Shown in pieces: positions 19,474-28,589 of a DNA stretch of 64,000 bases (position 1 is the stretch's first letter; every line of letters starts with the position of its first letter). This DNA comes from Defluviimonas salinarum (GTDB taxonomy: Bacteria > Pseudomonadota > Alphaproteobacteria > Rhodobacterales > Rhodobacteraceae): the NCBI RefSeq assembly GCF_026013545.1, contig NZ_JAPDOG010000003.1, positions 62,001 through 126,000 of the forward strand, given 5' to 3'. The notes below the pieces were generated by a model. The model did no database searches. It saw only the letters and a list, made by a program, of their open reading frames with translations, and was not told where the DNA came from. The translations under genes were made by a program, and so were the position numbers.

Positions 19474-20627
19474 CAGGCCCGGTCCCTGCACCGCGTCGCC
19501 ATGAAGGCCTGCAGCCGCGCCAGCCCCTCGCGGATATCGGCGGTCGAGCGCGCGTAGGAGAAGCGCAGTGTCCGCGCCCCGCGTGCCGGGTCGAAGTCGA
19601 GCCCCGGCGTCACCGCGACGCCGGCCTCCCGCAGGATCTCGGCGGCGAAGCCGAGGCTGTCGTCGGTCAGGTCGGTGACATCGGCATAGATGTAGAACGC
19701 CCCGTCCGGCGGTGCGATCTTCGTGAACCCGGCCTTCGGCAGCCCTTCCAGCATCAGCCGCCGGTTCTCGGCATAGACCGCGCGGTTGGCCTCCAGTTCC
19801 GGCTCGCAGTCGAGCGCGGCAAGGGCGGCGACCTGGCTCGCATGGGGCGGGCAGATGAACATGTTCTGGGCCAGCCGCTCCACGGTGCGGACATGGTCGG
19901 GCGGCACGACCATCCAGCCGATCCGCCAGCCGGTCATCGAGAAATACTTGGAAAAGGAGTTGATCACATAGACGTCGTCCGAGATCTCCAGCGCCGATAC
20001 GGCGCGCCCCTCGTAGTGGAGCCCGTGATAGATCTCGTCCGAGACGAAGGCGACGCCCTTCGCATGGGCGGCCTCGATGAGTTTGGCGAGCCCGGCGCGG
20101 TCGAGCATCGTTCCCGAGGGATTGGCCGGCGAGGCGACGATCAGCCCCTTGATGTCGTCGGGGATATCCTCGGCGCGCGGCTGGTAGCGATCCTCGGGCC
20201 GGGTCTCGAGATCGACGGGCTTCAGGCTCAGCGCCTTGAGGATCTGCCGGTAGGAGGGATAGCCGGGCGCGCCGAGCGCCACCCTCTCGCCCGCGTCGAA
20301 GAGCGCGGTGAAGGCGAGGAGGAACGCGGCCGAGGAGCCCGCCGTCACCACGACGCGGGCGGGATCGAGCTCGACCCCGTACCAGCGCCTGTAGAGCCGC
20401 GCGATGCCCTCGCGCAGCGCCGGAAGGCCGAGCGCCACGGTGTAGCCGAGCGCGTCGCGCTCCATCGCGGCGGCGAGCGCGGCGCGGGCACCCTCCGGCG
20501 CAGGGGTCGAGGGCTGGCCCACCTCCATGTGGATGACATGGCGGCCCGCCGCCTCTGCGGCGCGTGCGGCCTCCATCACGTCCATCACAATGAAGGGATC
20601 GACCACGGCACGGCTTGATAAGCGCAT
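19473..20627 (-). CDS. Class I/II pyridoxal-phosphate aminotransferase
   Basis: A 384-residue fold-type I aminotransferase. The PLP lysine is in SFSKYFSMTGWRIGW. The substrate-side ASPANPSGT and DEIYHGLHY motifs and the C-terminal arginine block LRFSYARS are all present. The overall sequence resembles the aspartate/aromatic aminotransferase group, but the amino acid cannot be named from sequence. Its stop codon overlaps the amidase start, so both are in one transcript. Confidence 0.93.
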   Translation of the reverse strand: MRLSSRAVVDPFIVMDVMEAARAAEAAGRHVIHMEVGQPSTPAPEGARAALAAAMERDALGYTVALGLPALREGIARLYRRWYGVELDPARVVVTAGSSAAFLLAFTALFDAGERVALGAPGYPSYRQILKALSLKPVDLETRPEDRYQPRAEDIPDDIKGLIVASPANPSGTMLDRAGLAKLIEAAHAKGVAFVSDEIYHGLHYEGRAVSALEISDDVYVINSFSKYFSMTGWRIGWMVVPPDHVRTVERLAQNMFICPPHASQVAALAALDCEPELEANRAVYAENRRLMLEGLPKAGFTKIAPPDGAFYIYADVTDLTDDSLGFAAEILREAGVAVTPGLDFDPARGARTLRFSYARSTADIREGLARLQAFMATRCRDRA

Positions 20628-20788
20628 CTGCCCCTCTCTATCTTGGCCCCGAACCGGGTCCGTTCATTCCAGCCCCGGCGCGCGGCGTCAATGCCCCAAG
20701 GGGCCGGGGTTGCGTCCGGGGCCGGAAAGGGCGAGACCAGAGACGCGACCGGGCGCGGCGGAACCGCGCCCACATTGAGGAATCGTGC

Positions 20789-21529
20789 ATGAAACTCGCC
20801 CCGCTGGTGCTCGCCGCCACTCTCGCCACCCCCGCCGCCGCCTTCGACGTCTCGTCGATGAGCGATGCCGAACGTGAGGCGTTCCGCGCCGAGGTCCGAT
20901 CCTACCTTCTCGAACACCCCGAGGTTCTCTCCGAGGCGATCGACGTCCTGCAGTCGCGCCAGGCGGAAGCCGCCGCGAGCCAGGATCTCGCGCTCGTCAA
21001 GGCCAACGAGAGTGATCTCTTCGCCGACGGCCATTCCTTTGTCGGCGGCAACCCCGAAGGCAGCCTGACCGTCGTCGAGTTCATCGACTACCGCTGCGGC
21101 TACTGCCGCAAGGCCCACGCCGAGGTGGCAGAGCTGATCTCCTCGGACGGCGACATCCGCTACATCGTCAAGGAATTCCCGATCCTCGGCGAACAGTCGA
21201 TGATCGCCTCGCGTTTCGCCATCGCCGCGCTCCAGACGCATGGCGAGGAGGTCTACCAGAAGATCAACGCGGGCTTCTACGAGAGCTTCCGGGGTGACGT
21301 GACCGAGGCGACGCTGGAATCCTTCGCCGACGAGCTTGGCTTCGACCCGGCCCCGGTTCTCGAGCGAATGAACGCGCCGGAGGTGACCAAGGTGATCGAG
21401 GAGAACCACCTCCTCGCCCAGCGCATGCAGATCTCGGGCACGCCCACCTTCGTCATGGGCGGCCAGATGCTGCGCGGCTACGCGCCGCTCGCGACCATGC
21501 AGGCGATCGTCGCCGAGGAACGCGGCTGA
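20789..21529 (+). CDS. DsbA-family thiol:disulfide oxidoreductase, periplasmic
   Basis: A 246-residue exported protein. The N-terminal signal peptide ends near ATPAAA. The thioredoxin-fold domain has the active site RCGYCRK and a helical insert, with the cis-proline in SGTPTFV. The N-terminal part before the domain (about residues 20-75) is the helical region seen in ScsC/BdbD-like proteins. It should oxidise or isomerise disulfides of exported proteins. The start at 20789 is supported by GAGGA 7 bases upstream. It is divergent from the aminotransferase gene. Confidence 0.92.
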   Translation: MKLAPLVLAATLATPAAAFDVSSMSDAEREAFRAEVRSYLLEHPEVLSEAIDVLQSRQAEAAASQDLALVKANESDLFADGHSFVGGNPEGSLTVVEFIDYRCGYCRKAHAEVAELISSDGDIRYIVKEFPILGEQSMIASRFAIAALQTHGEEVYQKINAGFYESFRGDVTEATLESFADELGFDPAPVLERMNAPEVTKVIEENHLLAQRMQISGTPTFVMGGQMLRGYAPLATMQAIVAEERG

Positions 21530-21545
21530 AGGCTCAGTCGCAGGC

Positions 21546-22769
21546 TCAGACCCCTTCCGCCAGAGCCGGAACGGACCGGCGCGGCAGCAGCGCCAGCACG
21601 GCGAGCGAGGCGCCGCTCGCGAGGACGAAGAGCGCGGGCAGCGGCACCCAGCCGATCATCAGCCCCACGAGCATCGGCCCGACGAACTGCCCGGCCGACA
21701 GCAGGAGGAAGGTGAGCCCGAAGCCGACCGCCGGCGCTTCGGCCGAGAGGTCGAGGCTCCACATCCCGAGCGTCGCGGCCATGAACACGAAGAAGCCGCC
21801 GAAGACGAGTCCCGAGCCGAGAACCGCCACCGGCCCCTGCCCGGCCGCCAGCATGAGCGTCGCCACCGCGATCCCCGCCTGGAAGACGGCAAGCGACCGG
21901 ATCGGGCCGATGCGGCCGACGATCCGGCCAGCGAAGGCGCCGGCGAAGCCCGCGAGGCCGACGAGGCTCCAGAATACCTGACCGAAGGTCGCCGGATCGA
22001 GCCGGTGGCCGGCAAGCACGATGGTGGTCCGGCCCGCCGTTACCAGATCGACCGAGAAGGCCCAGTAGATCGAGGTGGCGATGCCGATCAGGAAGGCGAC
22101 GGCAAAGAGCCGCCCGCGCCCTCCCGAGGTCATCCAGCGCCAGTCCAGCTGGCCGAATCCAACGGCATTGCGCGCCGCGACCGGCGGCAGGATCGCCACG
22201 CACCAGAGCGTGGAAAGAAGCCCGAAGCCCGCGAAGATCGCCCAGGCCATGCGCCAGTTCTCGCCCAGCAGGATCGCCACCGGCCCGCTCAGCATCACGC
22301 CGAGGCTCGTGCCGGAATTGATGACCGCGTAGATCCCCTTCCGGCGCGGCGCCGTTACGAGCGTGACGATGATCTCTGAAAACGGTGTATAGGCGAGGCC
22401 GGGGCTCACGCCCGCGACGGTCACGCCGAGGATCAGCATCCAGGGCGCCGTGGCACCGGCGATGAGCGCCATGCCGAGCGCCGCAGCGAGCCCGCCAAGC
22501 AGGACCGAGAGGCGCGGCCCGACGCGGGTGGAAAGGTAGATGCCCGCCAGCGTGATCAGGAAATAGCTCGCATAGGAGGCCGCCGCCGTCAGTGCGAGCA
22601 GGCGGTCGGAGAGATCGAAGACCTCGCGGAACACCGGCAGGAACAGCCCGTAGGCATAGCGCGCGAGCCCGTAGCTCGTGGCCACAATGCAGACCCCCGG
22701 CGCGACGAGGCGGTAGTCGAGGAGCTTCACGCGGGCATCTGCGCCGCAGGCGCTTGAATTTCCGTGCAT
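21546..22769 (-). CDS. MFS transporter, YbfB/YjiJ-like
   Basis: A protein of about 407 residues with 12 hydrophobic segments. The start region (SYGLARYAYGLFLPVFREVF) and the TPFSEIIVTLVTAPRRKG block resemble the YbfB/YjiJ group of the major facilitator superfamily. The substrate is not known. The start at 22769 has only a weak ribosome site; a GTG just after it is possible. The longer frame to 22937 is not supported because it overlaps the control region of the divergent CoA-transferase. Confidence 0.82.
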   Translation of the reverse strand: MHGNSSACGADARVKLLDYRLVAPGVCIVATSYGLARYAYGLFLPVFREVFDLSDRLLALTAAASYASYFLITLAGIYLSTRVGPRLSVLLGGLAAALGMALIAGATAPWMLILGVTVAGVSPGLAYTPFSEIIVTLVTAPRRKGIYAVINSGTSLGVMLSGPVAILLGENWRMAWAIFAGFGLLSTLWCVAILPPVAARNAVGFGQLDWRWMTSGGRGRLFAVAFLIGIATSIYWAFSVDLVTAGRTTIVLAGHRLDPATFGQVFWSLVGLAGFAGAFAGRIVGRIGPIRSLAVFQAGIAVATLMLAAGQGPVAVLGSGLVFGGFFVFMAATLGMWSLDLSAEAPAVGFGLTFLLLSAGQFVGPMLVGLMIGWVPLPALFVLASGASLAVLALLPRRSVPALAEGV

Positions 22770-22966
22770 TCTCGAAATCTCGACTCTGAAGACCGGAACG
22801 GTCCGGCGAGCGCGATCATTGGCGCGGGCGGGCGCGAATCCTTTACCATTCGCGCCCTCCGCCGGCCGGATCGCGACTTCCGCCGCCGCCCCGCAACTGA
22901 CACAGATCATGGCGTCCGGTGCGGGTGGCTGGTCCAAGGGGAATGCAGCTGCGACAGGATCCCGCC

Positions 22967-24118
22967 ATGACCGCCCCCCTCGACGGCATCACCGTCCTCG
23001 ACCTGACCCATGTTCTCGCCGGCCCCTTCGCCACGGCGACGCTCGGCGATCTCGGCGCCCATGTGATCAAGGTCGAACGGCCCGGCACCGGCGACGACAC
23101 CCGCGCCTTTCCGCCGTTCAAGGGCGAGGAAAGCGCCTATTTCGCCGGGCTCAACCACGGCAAGCTCTCTATCGCGCTCGACCTCAAGGCCGGGGCCGAC
23201 CGGGCGATCTTCGAGCGTCTCCTCGCCCGCGCCGACGTGATCCTGGAAAACTACCGCCCCGGCACGATGGAAAAGCTCGGCTATGGCTGGGACACGCTGT
23301 CGGCGCGTTTCCCGCGGTTGATCTACGGCGCGGTGTCGGGTTTCGGCCATACCGGGCCGGAGGCCGGAAAACCCGCGTATGACATGGTGGTGCAAGCACG
23401 CGGCGGGGTGATGTCGATCACCGGCGAGGAAGGCGGGCCGCCGGTGCGCGTCGGCGCATCGATCGGCGATATCGTCGCGGGGATGTACCTGGTGCAGGGG
23501 GTGCTTGCCGCGCTGCTGCGCCGCGACCGCGACGGACGGGGTGCCAAGGTCGACATCTCGATGCTCGACGCCCAGCTCGCGATCATGGAGCACGCGGTCG
23601 CGATCACCTCCGTCTCGGGTAATCCACCCGGCCCGACCGGCGCGCGGCACCCGACGATCACGCCGTTCTCCACCTACCGCGCCGCCGACGGCTTCTTCGT
23701 CATCGCTGCTGGTAACGACGCGCTCTTCACCAAGCTCTGCGCCGCCCTCGGGCTCGACGACCTGCCCGCCGATCCGCGCTTCGCGAGCAACGCGGCCCGC
23801 TGCGAGAACGTGCATCTCCTCAAGCGCCTGATCGAGGCGGTGACGCTCGACCGCCCCCGCGCCCACTGGATCGCGGCGCTGGAGGCGGCGGGCGTGCCGA
23901 CCGGCCAGGTCCAGAACATGGCCGAGGTGCTCACCGATCCGCAGCTTCTCGCCCGTCACATGGTGACCGAGGTTCCGGCCCGCCCCGGCGGTGCCGCCTT
24001 CACCGCCGCCGGCAACCCGATCAAGATGACCGGACTCGCCGATCCTGCTCCGCGCGGGCCGGCCCCGACGCTGGACGGTGACCGGGCGGCGGTTCTGGAC
24101 TGGCTCGACAGGGACTGA
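22967..24118 (+). CDS. Class III (CaiB/BaiF) acyl-CoA transferase
   Basis: A 383-residue family III CoA-transferase, which moves CoA between organic acids through an aspartyl-CoA thioester. The family start PLDGITVLDLTHVLAGPFAT, the ENYRPGTMEKLG block and the catalytic region KPAYDMVVQARGG, with the conserved Asp, are present. ACAGGA lies upstream of the ATG at 22967. The acid substrate cannot be named. It is a single gene, divergent from the MFS carrier, so transport and activation of the same acid is possible but unproven. Confidence 0.92.
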   Translation: MTAPLDGITVLDLTHVLAGPFATATLGDLGAHVIKVERPGTGDDTRAFPPFKGEESAYFAGLNHGKLSIALDLKAGADRAIFERLLARADVILENYRPGTMEKLGYGWDTLSARFPRLIYGAVSGFGHTGPEAGKPAYDMVVQARGGVMSITGEEGGPPVRVGASIGDIVAGMYLVQGVLAALLRRDRDGRGAKVDISMLDAQLAIMEHAVAITSVSGNPPGPTGARHPTITPFSTYRAADGFFVIAAGNDALFTKLCAALGLDDLPADPRFASNAARCENVHLLKRLIEAVTLDRPRAHWIAALEAAGVPTGQVQNMAEVLTDPQLLARHMVTEVPARPGGAAFTAAGNPIKMTGLADPAPRGPAPTLDGDRAAVLDWLDRD

Positions 24119-24152
24119 GACCGAGGCCGCCGCTCGCTCGGGCGGCCGCGCG

Positions 24153-24704
24153 TCACTTCATCATCGCCACGTCGGCATCGGTGGTGAAGATCATGTCCTC
24201 GCCGCCCGCGCCCATGTGGCAGGCGATGCAGCCGGCATCCGCGCCCTTGCCGACGAGCCCGGCCAACTGCATCCCCGCAGGGTTCTTGTCGAGCGAACCA
24301 TCGGGCAGGTACTTGACCCAGAACCAGTTTCCGGTCTCGTCGTCATAGCCCTCGGCGCGCTGGAACATCACTGTGACGGCGCCGAGATGACCGGACGGAT
24401 CGCCGAGCACCTCGTCGACGCTCACGCCTGCGGGGCCGTAGTTGCGCTTGACGATCAGCCTGCCGTCGTGGCCATCGACCGTCGCGCGGGTGTAGAAGGT
24501 CTCGAGCATCATGCCGTGGGGATCGGTGCCCTCATAGGGGAAGGCCATGATCGCGTTGTCGCCGACAAGCCGCTCGGCCACCATCACGTCCCAGAGAAGC
24601 GCCGCGTAGGCCGCATCCTCCTCGCTGCCGAAGGGGGCGTCCTGCGCCGCTGCGCCGGTCGCCGCGAAGGCCGCTGCCGCGGCGGTCGTGATAATGTGTC
24701 TCAT
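24153..24704 (-). CDS. Cytochrome P460-family exported protein with one heme c site
   Basis: A 183-residue exported protein. The signal peptide ends near GAAAQ. The body matches the cytochrome P460 domain: the FYTRATVDGHDGRLIVKRNYG strands, GNWFWVKYLPDG and the C-terminal CIACH heme-binding motif (CxxCH). P460 proteins oxidise or bind small nitrogen compounds; whether the special Lys cross-link to heme is present cannot be judged. A strong GGGAGGGAAGC ribosome site precedes the ATG. The gene is alone and divergent from a small secreted protein. Confidence 0.85.
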   Translation of the reverse strand: MRHIITTAAAAAFAATGAAAQDAPFGSEEDAAYAALLWDVMVAERLVGDNAIMAFPYEGTDPHGMMLETFYTRATVDGHDGRLIVKRNYGPAGVSVDEVLGDPSGHLGAVTVMFQRAEGYDDETGNWFWVKYLPDGSLDKNPAGMQLAGLVGKGADAGCIACHMGAGGEDMIFTTDADVAMMK

Positions 24705-24878
24705 GCTTCCCTCCCAGGTCCGGTTTCGCGTTCCCCAAGAGTAGCCGAGACCCTTTTCACGGCGGTTCAAGCCGCGGTGACCCATCGGCACGATCGCGTG
24801 ACCGGCCACGGCCTCGTGAGCGATCGTGCATCGACAGGGGCGTGTTGCAGGCGGAGAATGCCCGCGGAGGTCGAACCG

Positions 24879-25193
24879 ATGCACCTCGCCCTTGCGCTGC
24901 TCTTCGCACTCATTGTCCCCGCCGGTCCGGTAAGCGCAGATATCTGCGTCACCAATGCCGACCGGACCCGGCTGCTCTTCGTCGCCGAGACCGACGGCGG
25001 GATCCGTGTGATCGCCTGGCTCGACCCCGGCGGGCGGCTCTGCGCGGAGGGTGCCGGGTCAGGCCGCGTCAGCGTCTATGAGACCGAGGACAGCCTCGAA
25101 GGCTGCACCCGGCTCGTGCCGCCCGACGGCGCGGACGTGCTATTGCGCTACACCGCCTTCGACCGCTGCCTCTGGCAATCCCATCTCGACTGA
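24879..25193 (+). CDS. Small exported protein, unknown function
   Basis: A 104-residue protein with a clear signal peptide (residues 1-21, ending VSA) and a short mature part with four cysteines (DICV, RLCAE, EGCTR, DRCLW), enough for two disulfides. I chose the ATG at 24879 because GGAGG lies 8 bases upstream. I do not recognise the family. It is divergent from the cytochrome P460 gene across 174 bp, and otherwise isolated. Confidence 0.72.
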   Translation: MHLALALLFALIVPAGPVSADICVTNADRTRLLFVAETDGGIRVIAWLDPGGRLCAEGAGSGRVSVYETEDSLEGCTRLVPPDGADVLLRYTAFDRCLWQSHLD

Positions 25194-25318
25194 CCGGTCC
25201 TCCGTGCGGCAGAACCGCCAATTCTGACGGAGTTGAGCCGCCATCTGACGCGGACAGGCCTTGCCTTGGCGTCGCTCTGGCCTAGAAAGGCAATGCGCCA
25301 GGACATCCGGAGAAAGCC

Positions 25319-27355
25319 ATGACCGACGATCCCCTCGTGATCTTCACGCCCTCGGGCAAACGCGGGCGGTTCGCGCCCGGCACGCCCGTCCTGACGGCCG
25401 CGCGACAGCTCGGCGTCGACCTCGACTCGGTCTGCGGCGGGCGCGGCATCTGCTCGAAATGCCAGATCACGCCGGGCTATGGCGAATTCCCCAAGCACGG
25501 CGTCACCGTGAGCGAGGGCGCGCTGTCGGAATGGAACGAGGTCGAGGCCCGCTACGACCGTATCCGCGGGCTGAAGGAAGGCCGGCGGCTCGGCTGCCAG
25601 GCCAAGGTCTGCGGCGACGTCGTGATCGACGTGCCGCCGGAAAGCCAGGTCCACCGCCAGGTGATCCGCAAGTCGGCGACCGTGCGGGACATCACGATGG
25701 ATCCGGCGACCCATGCCTATTACGTCGAGGTCGTCGAGCCCGACATGCACGAACCCTCGGGCGACTTCCAGCGGCTCTGCGACGCGCTGCGCGACCAGTG
25801 GCAGATCGAGGGGCTCGAGGCCGATGCGAGCCTTCTCGGCAAGCTGCAGCCGGTGCTGAGGAAGGGCGAGTGGAAGGTCACGGTGGCGATCCACCGCGAC
25901 CACCGCAACAAGCCGCGCGTCATCGACATCTGGCCGGGCTTCTGGGAGGGCCGGCTCTACGGCCTCGCGATCGACCTCGGGTCGACCACCATCGCCGCTC
26001 ATCTGTGCGACCTCCGCAACGGCAACGTGCTGGCGTCCTCGGGCCTCATGAACCCGCAGATCCGCTTCGGCGAGGACCTTATGAGCCGGGTGAGCTACGC
26101 GATGATGAATCCGGGCGGCGACCGGGAGATGACCAATGCCGTCCGCACCGCGATCAACGGGCTTGCCCAGGCGATCGCCACCGAGGCGCATGTCGATCCG
26201 GGCCAGATCGTCGAGACGGTTTTCGTCTGCAACCCGGTGATGCACCACCTGTTGCTCGGCATCGACCCGGTGGAGCTCGGCCAGGCGCCCTTCGCGCTCG
26301 CGACCTCCGAGAGCCTGTCGCTCGCTGCCCGCGATCTCGACCTCACCGCCATCCACCGCAATGCGCGGGTCTATGTGCTGCCCTGCATCGCCGGCCATGT
26401 CGGCGCCGACTGCGCCGCCGTGGCGCTCTCGGAAGAACCGAACAAATCCGAGGACATGGTGCTGATCGTCGACGTCGGCACCAATGCCGAGATCCTTCTC
26501 GGTAACAAGGACCGCGTCCTCGCCTGTTCCTCCCCCACCGGCCCCGCCTTCGAGGGCGCGCAGATCAGCGCGGGCCAGCGCGCCGCGCCCGGCGCCATCG
26601 AGCGGGTCGAGATCGACCCCGCGACCAAGGAGCCGCGCTTCCGCGTCATCGGCTGCGACCTCTGGTCTACCGACGAGGGCTTTGCCGAGGCGACCGCCCA
26701 GACCGGCATCACCGGCATCTGCGGCTCGGGCATCATTGAGGTCGTGGCCGAGATGCGGATGGCGGGCATCCTCGACGCCGGCGGCCTGATCGGCTCGGCC
26801 GAGCAGGTCGGCACCGCGCGTTGCGTCGCGACCGGGCGGACCAACGCCTATGTGCTCCACGACGGCACCGCCGCGGGCGGGCCGCTGATCACGGTCACGC
26901 AGGGCGATATCCGCGCGATCCAGCTCGCCAAGTCGGCGCTCTATGCGGGCGCGCGGCTCCTCATGGACGAGCTGAACATCGACAATGTCGATCGGGTCGT
27001 GCTCGCCGGTGCGTTCGGCGCCCATATCTCGCCGAAACATGCTATGGTTCTTGGCATGATACCCGATTGCCCGCTCGACAAGGTGACCTCCGCCGGCAAC
27101 GCCGCCGGCACCGGCGCGCGCATCGCGCTGAGCAACATCGCCTCGCGCGCCGCGATCGAGGAGGAAGTCGGTCGCATCTACAAGGTCGAGACGGCGATCG
27201 AGCCGCGCTTCCAGGAGCATTTCGTGGCCGCCAACGCGATTCCGCACGCGACCGCGCCGTTCCCGGAACTGGCGGCGATCATGACCCTGCCGGATGTCAG
27301 CTTCAACACCGCGGGCTCGGGCGCCGAAGGCGGCCGACGCCGCCGGAAAGGATGA
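25319..27355 (+). CDS. ASKHA/DUF4445 corrinoid-activation-type protein with 2Fe-2S ferredoxin domain
   Basis: A 678-residue protein of the RACo/RamA group. The N-terminal [2Fe-2S] domain has cysteines 39, 45, 48 and 93 (CGGRGICSKC, RLGCQAKVC). The rest is an ASKHA ATPase domain with AIDLGSTTIAAHLCDL and VDVGTNAEI. Such proteins use ATP to re-reduce cobalt in corrinoid methyltransferases. In Rhodobacterales a protein of this type is reported as a partner of the split methionine synthase, but no methyltransferase gene is nearby here. Its stop codon overlaps the next start by 4 bp, linking it to an ECF sigma factor. Confidence 0.9.
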   Translation: MTDDPLVIFTPSGKRGRFAPGTPVLTAARQLGVDLDSVCGGRGICSKCQITPGYGEFPKHGVTVSEGALSEWNEVEARYDRIRGLKEGRRLGCQAKVCGDVVIDVPPESQVHRQVIRKSATVRDITMDPATHAYYVEVVEPDMHEPSGDFQRLCDALRDQWQIEGLEADASLLGKLQPVLRKGEWKVTVAIHRDHRNKPRVIDIWPGFWEGRLYGLAIDLGSTTIAAHLCDLRNGNVLASSGLMNPQIRFGEDLMSRVSYAMMNPGGDREMTNAVRTAINGLAQAIATEAHVDPGQIVETVFVCNPVMHHLLLGIDPVELGQAPFALATSESLSLAARDLDLTAIHRNARVYVLPCIAGHVGADCAAVALSEEPNKSEDMVLIVDVGTNAEILLGNKDRVLACSSPTGPAFEGAQISAGQRAAPGAIERVEIDPATKEPRFRVIGCDLWSTDEGFAEATAQTGITGICGSGIIEVVAEMRMAGILDAGGLIGSAEQVGTARCVATGRTNAYVLHDGTAAGGPLITVTQGDIRAIQLAKSALYAGARLLMDELNIDNVDRVVLAGAFGAHISPKHAMVLGMIPDCPLDKVTSAGNAAGTGARIALSNIASRAAIEEEVGRIYKVETAIEPRFQEHFVAANAIPHATAPFPELAAIMTLPDVSFNTAGSGAEGGRRRRKG

Positions 27356-27888
27356 CGGCAGACCCGATCGCCGAACTGCTCGCGGGCGTCGCCCGCGCCG
27401 ACCGCGAGTGCTTTCGCAGGCTTTACTCCGAGACCGGAGGCAAACTCTTCGGGGTTTGCCTCCGTATCCTTGGTAACCGGAGCGAGGCCGAGGACGCACT
27501 CAAGGAAGTGTTCGCGCGGGCCTGGCAGGACGCCCGCCGTTTCGATGCGTCGAAGGGCGACGGCATGGTCTGGCTCGTCGCGATAGCCCGCGACCATGCC
27601 ATCGACCGGCTCCGCGCCCGTCCGGCGCGGGCCACCGACGGCGCTGCGCCGCCGGACCGTGCCGAAGTCCTGCCCGATTCCGAAGCGCCGGCCGCAAAGG
27701 GCGCGGCGCGGCGCCTCGCCGATTGTCTCGAACTGATCGACCCGGCCCGCTCCGCCGCCCTGCGCAGCGCCTATCTCAGCGGGTTGAGCACCGAAGCCCT
27801 CGCGCACCACCATGACGTGCCCCTCGACACGATGCGGTCCTGGCTCCGCCAGGGGCTGGCGAAACTGAAGGAGTGCATGGAGGCATGA
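27352..27888 (+). CDS. ECF RNA polymerase sigma factor
   Basis: A 178-residue ECF sigma factor with region 2 (FRRLYSETGGKLFGVCLRILGN, then DALKEVFARAW) and region 4 (STEALAHHHDVPLDTMRSWLRQGLAKLKE) and a short linker. The ATG overlaps the stop of the ASKHA gene (ATGA), with GGAAAG upstream. The next gene, overlapping again by ATGA, is its likely membrane anti-sigma factor. The pair resembles SigK/RskA. What signal releases the sigma factor is not visible. Confidence 0.9.
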   Translation: MTADPIAELLAGVARADRECFRRLYSETGGKLFGVCLRILGNRSEAEDALKEVFARAWQDARRFDASKGDGMVWLVAIARDHAIDRLRARPARATDGAAPPDRAEVLPDSEAPAAKGAARRLADCLELIDPARSAALRSAYLSGLSTEALAHHHDVPLDTMRSWLRQGLAKLKECMEA

Positions 27889-28544
27889 ACGAACCCGCCA
27901 GCGACATGCCCGAACGCGAGGCGCTTGCAGCCGAATATGTCCTCGGCACGCTCGCCCTGCCCGAACGGCTCGCGGCGGAGGCGCTGGTCGACAGCGATAC
28001 GAACTTCGCCCGGCTGGTCGATGAATGGCGGGACCGGCTCTCCCCGCTCAACGCCGGATACGCGCCGGTAACGCCGCCTCCCGGCCTTCTCGAGGCGGTC
28101 GAGAAGCGGCTCTTTCCGGAGCCCGAGGCGCCGCATCGACGCCCGTGGCTCTGGGGCGTTCTCGCCGCGGCCGCGCTTGCCGCGCTCGCCCTCGTCACGG
28201 TTCTGCCAACAGCCCGGCCGCCAGCCGCGATCGTGGTGACTTTGACCGGCGAGAACCAGCCGCTCGTCATCGACGCCCGCTTCGACCCGGAGGCGGGCGA
28301 ACTGACGATCACCCGCAGCGCTGGCCCGGCCGCTGCGCCCGGCCAGGACCACGAACTCTGGCTCATCCCCGAGGGCGAAGCGCCGATCTCGATCGGCCTC
28401 GTTCGCGAGGGCGACCTGACGATCCCGATCGCGACCCTGCCCGCCGGCACCACGCTCGCCGTCACGCTCGAAGCCGAGGGCGGCGCGCCGACAGGCGCCG
28501 CGACCGGCACGCCCCTCGTCTCTGCCCTGATCGGCGGGAGTTGA
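27885..28544 (+). CDS. RskA-type anti-sigma factor
   Basis: A 219-residue single-pass membrane protein. The N-terminal cytoplasmic helices (EREALAAEYVLGTLALPER, VDEWRDRLSPL) are of the RskA anti-sigma type without a zinc motif. A membrane segment lies at about residues 86-108, and the C-terminal periplasmic RskA domain (about 120-219) includes GQDHELWLIPEG. It should hold the upstream ECF sigma inactive until its periplasmic part is degraded or altered. The start overlaps the sigma stop by 4 bp; a GTG at 27873 would add four residues. Confidence 0.9.
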   Translation: MNEPASDMPEREALAAEYVLGTLALPERLAAEALVDSDTNFARLVDEWRDRLSPLNAGYAPVTPPPGLLEAVEKRLFPEPEAPHRRPWLWGVLAAAALAALALVTVLPTARPPAAIVVTLTGENQPLVIDARFDPEAGELTITRSAGPAAAPGQDHELWLIPEGEAPISIGLVREGDLTIPIATLPAGTTLAVTLEAEGGAPTGAATGTPLVSALIGGS

Positions 28545-28589
28545 ACGGCGGTCGGTCACCGTCGCGAAGACGCACGGGCGAGGGATCGG

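Noticed and set aside
25148-27499. Long minus-strand frame of 783 codons
   Set aside because: It is the antisense shadow of the ASKHA gene, with no domain and biased Arg/Asp/His content.
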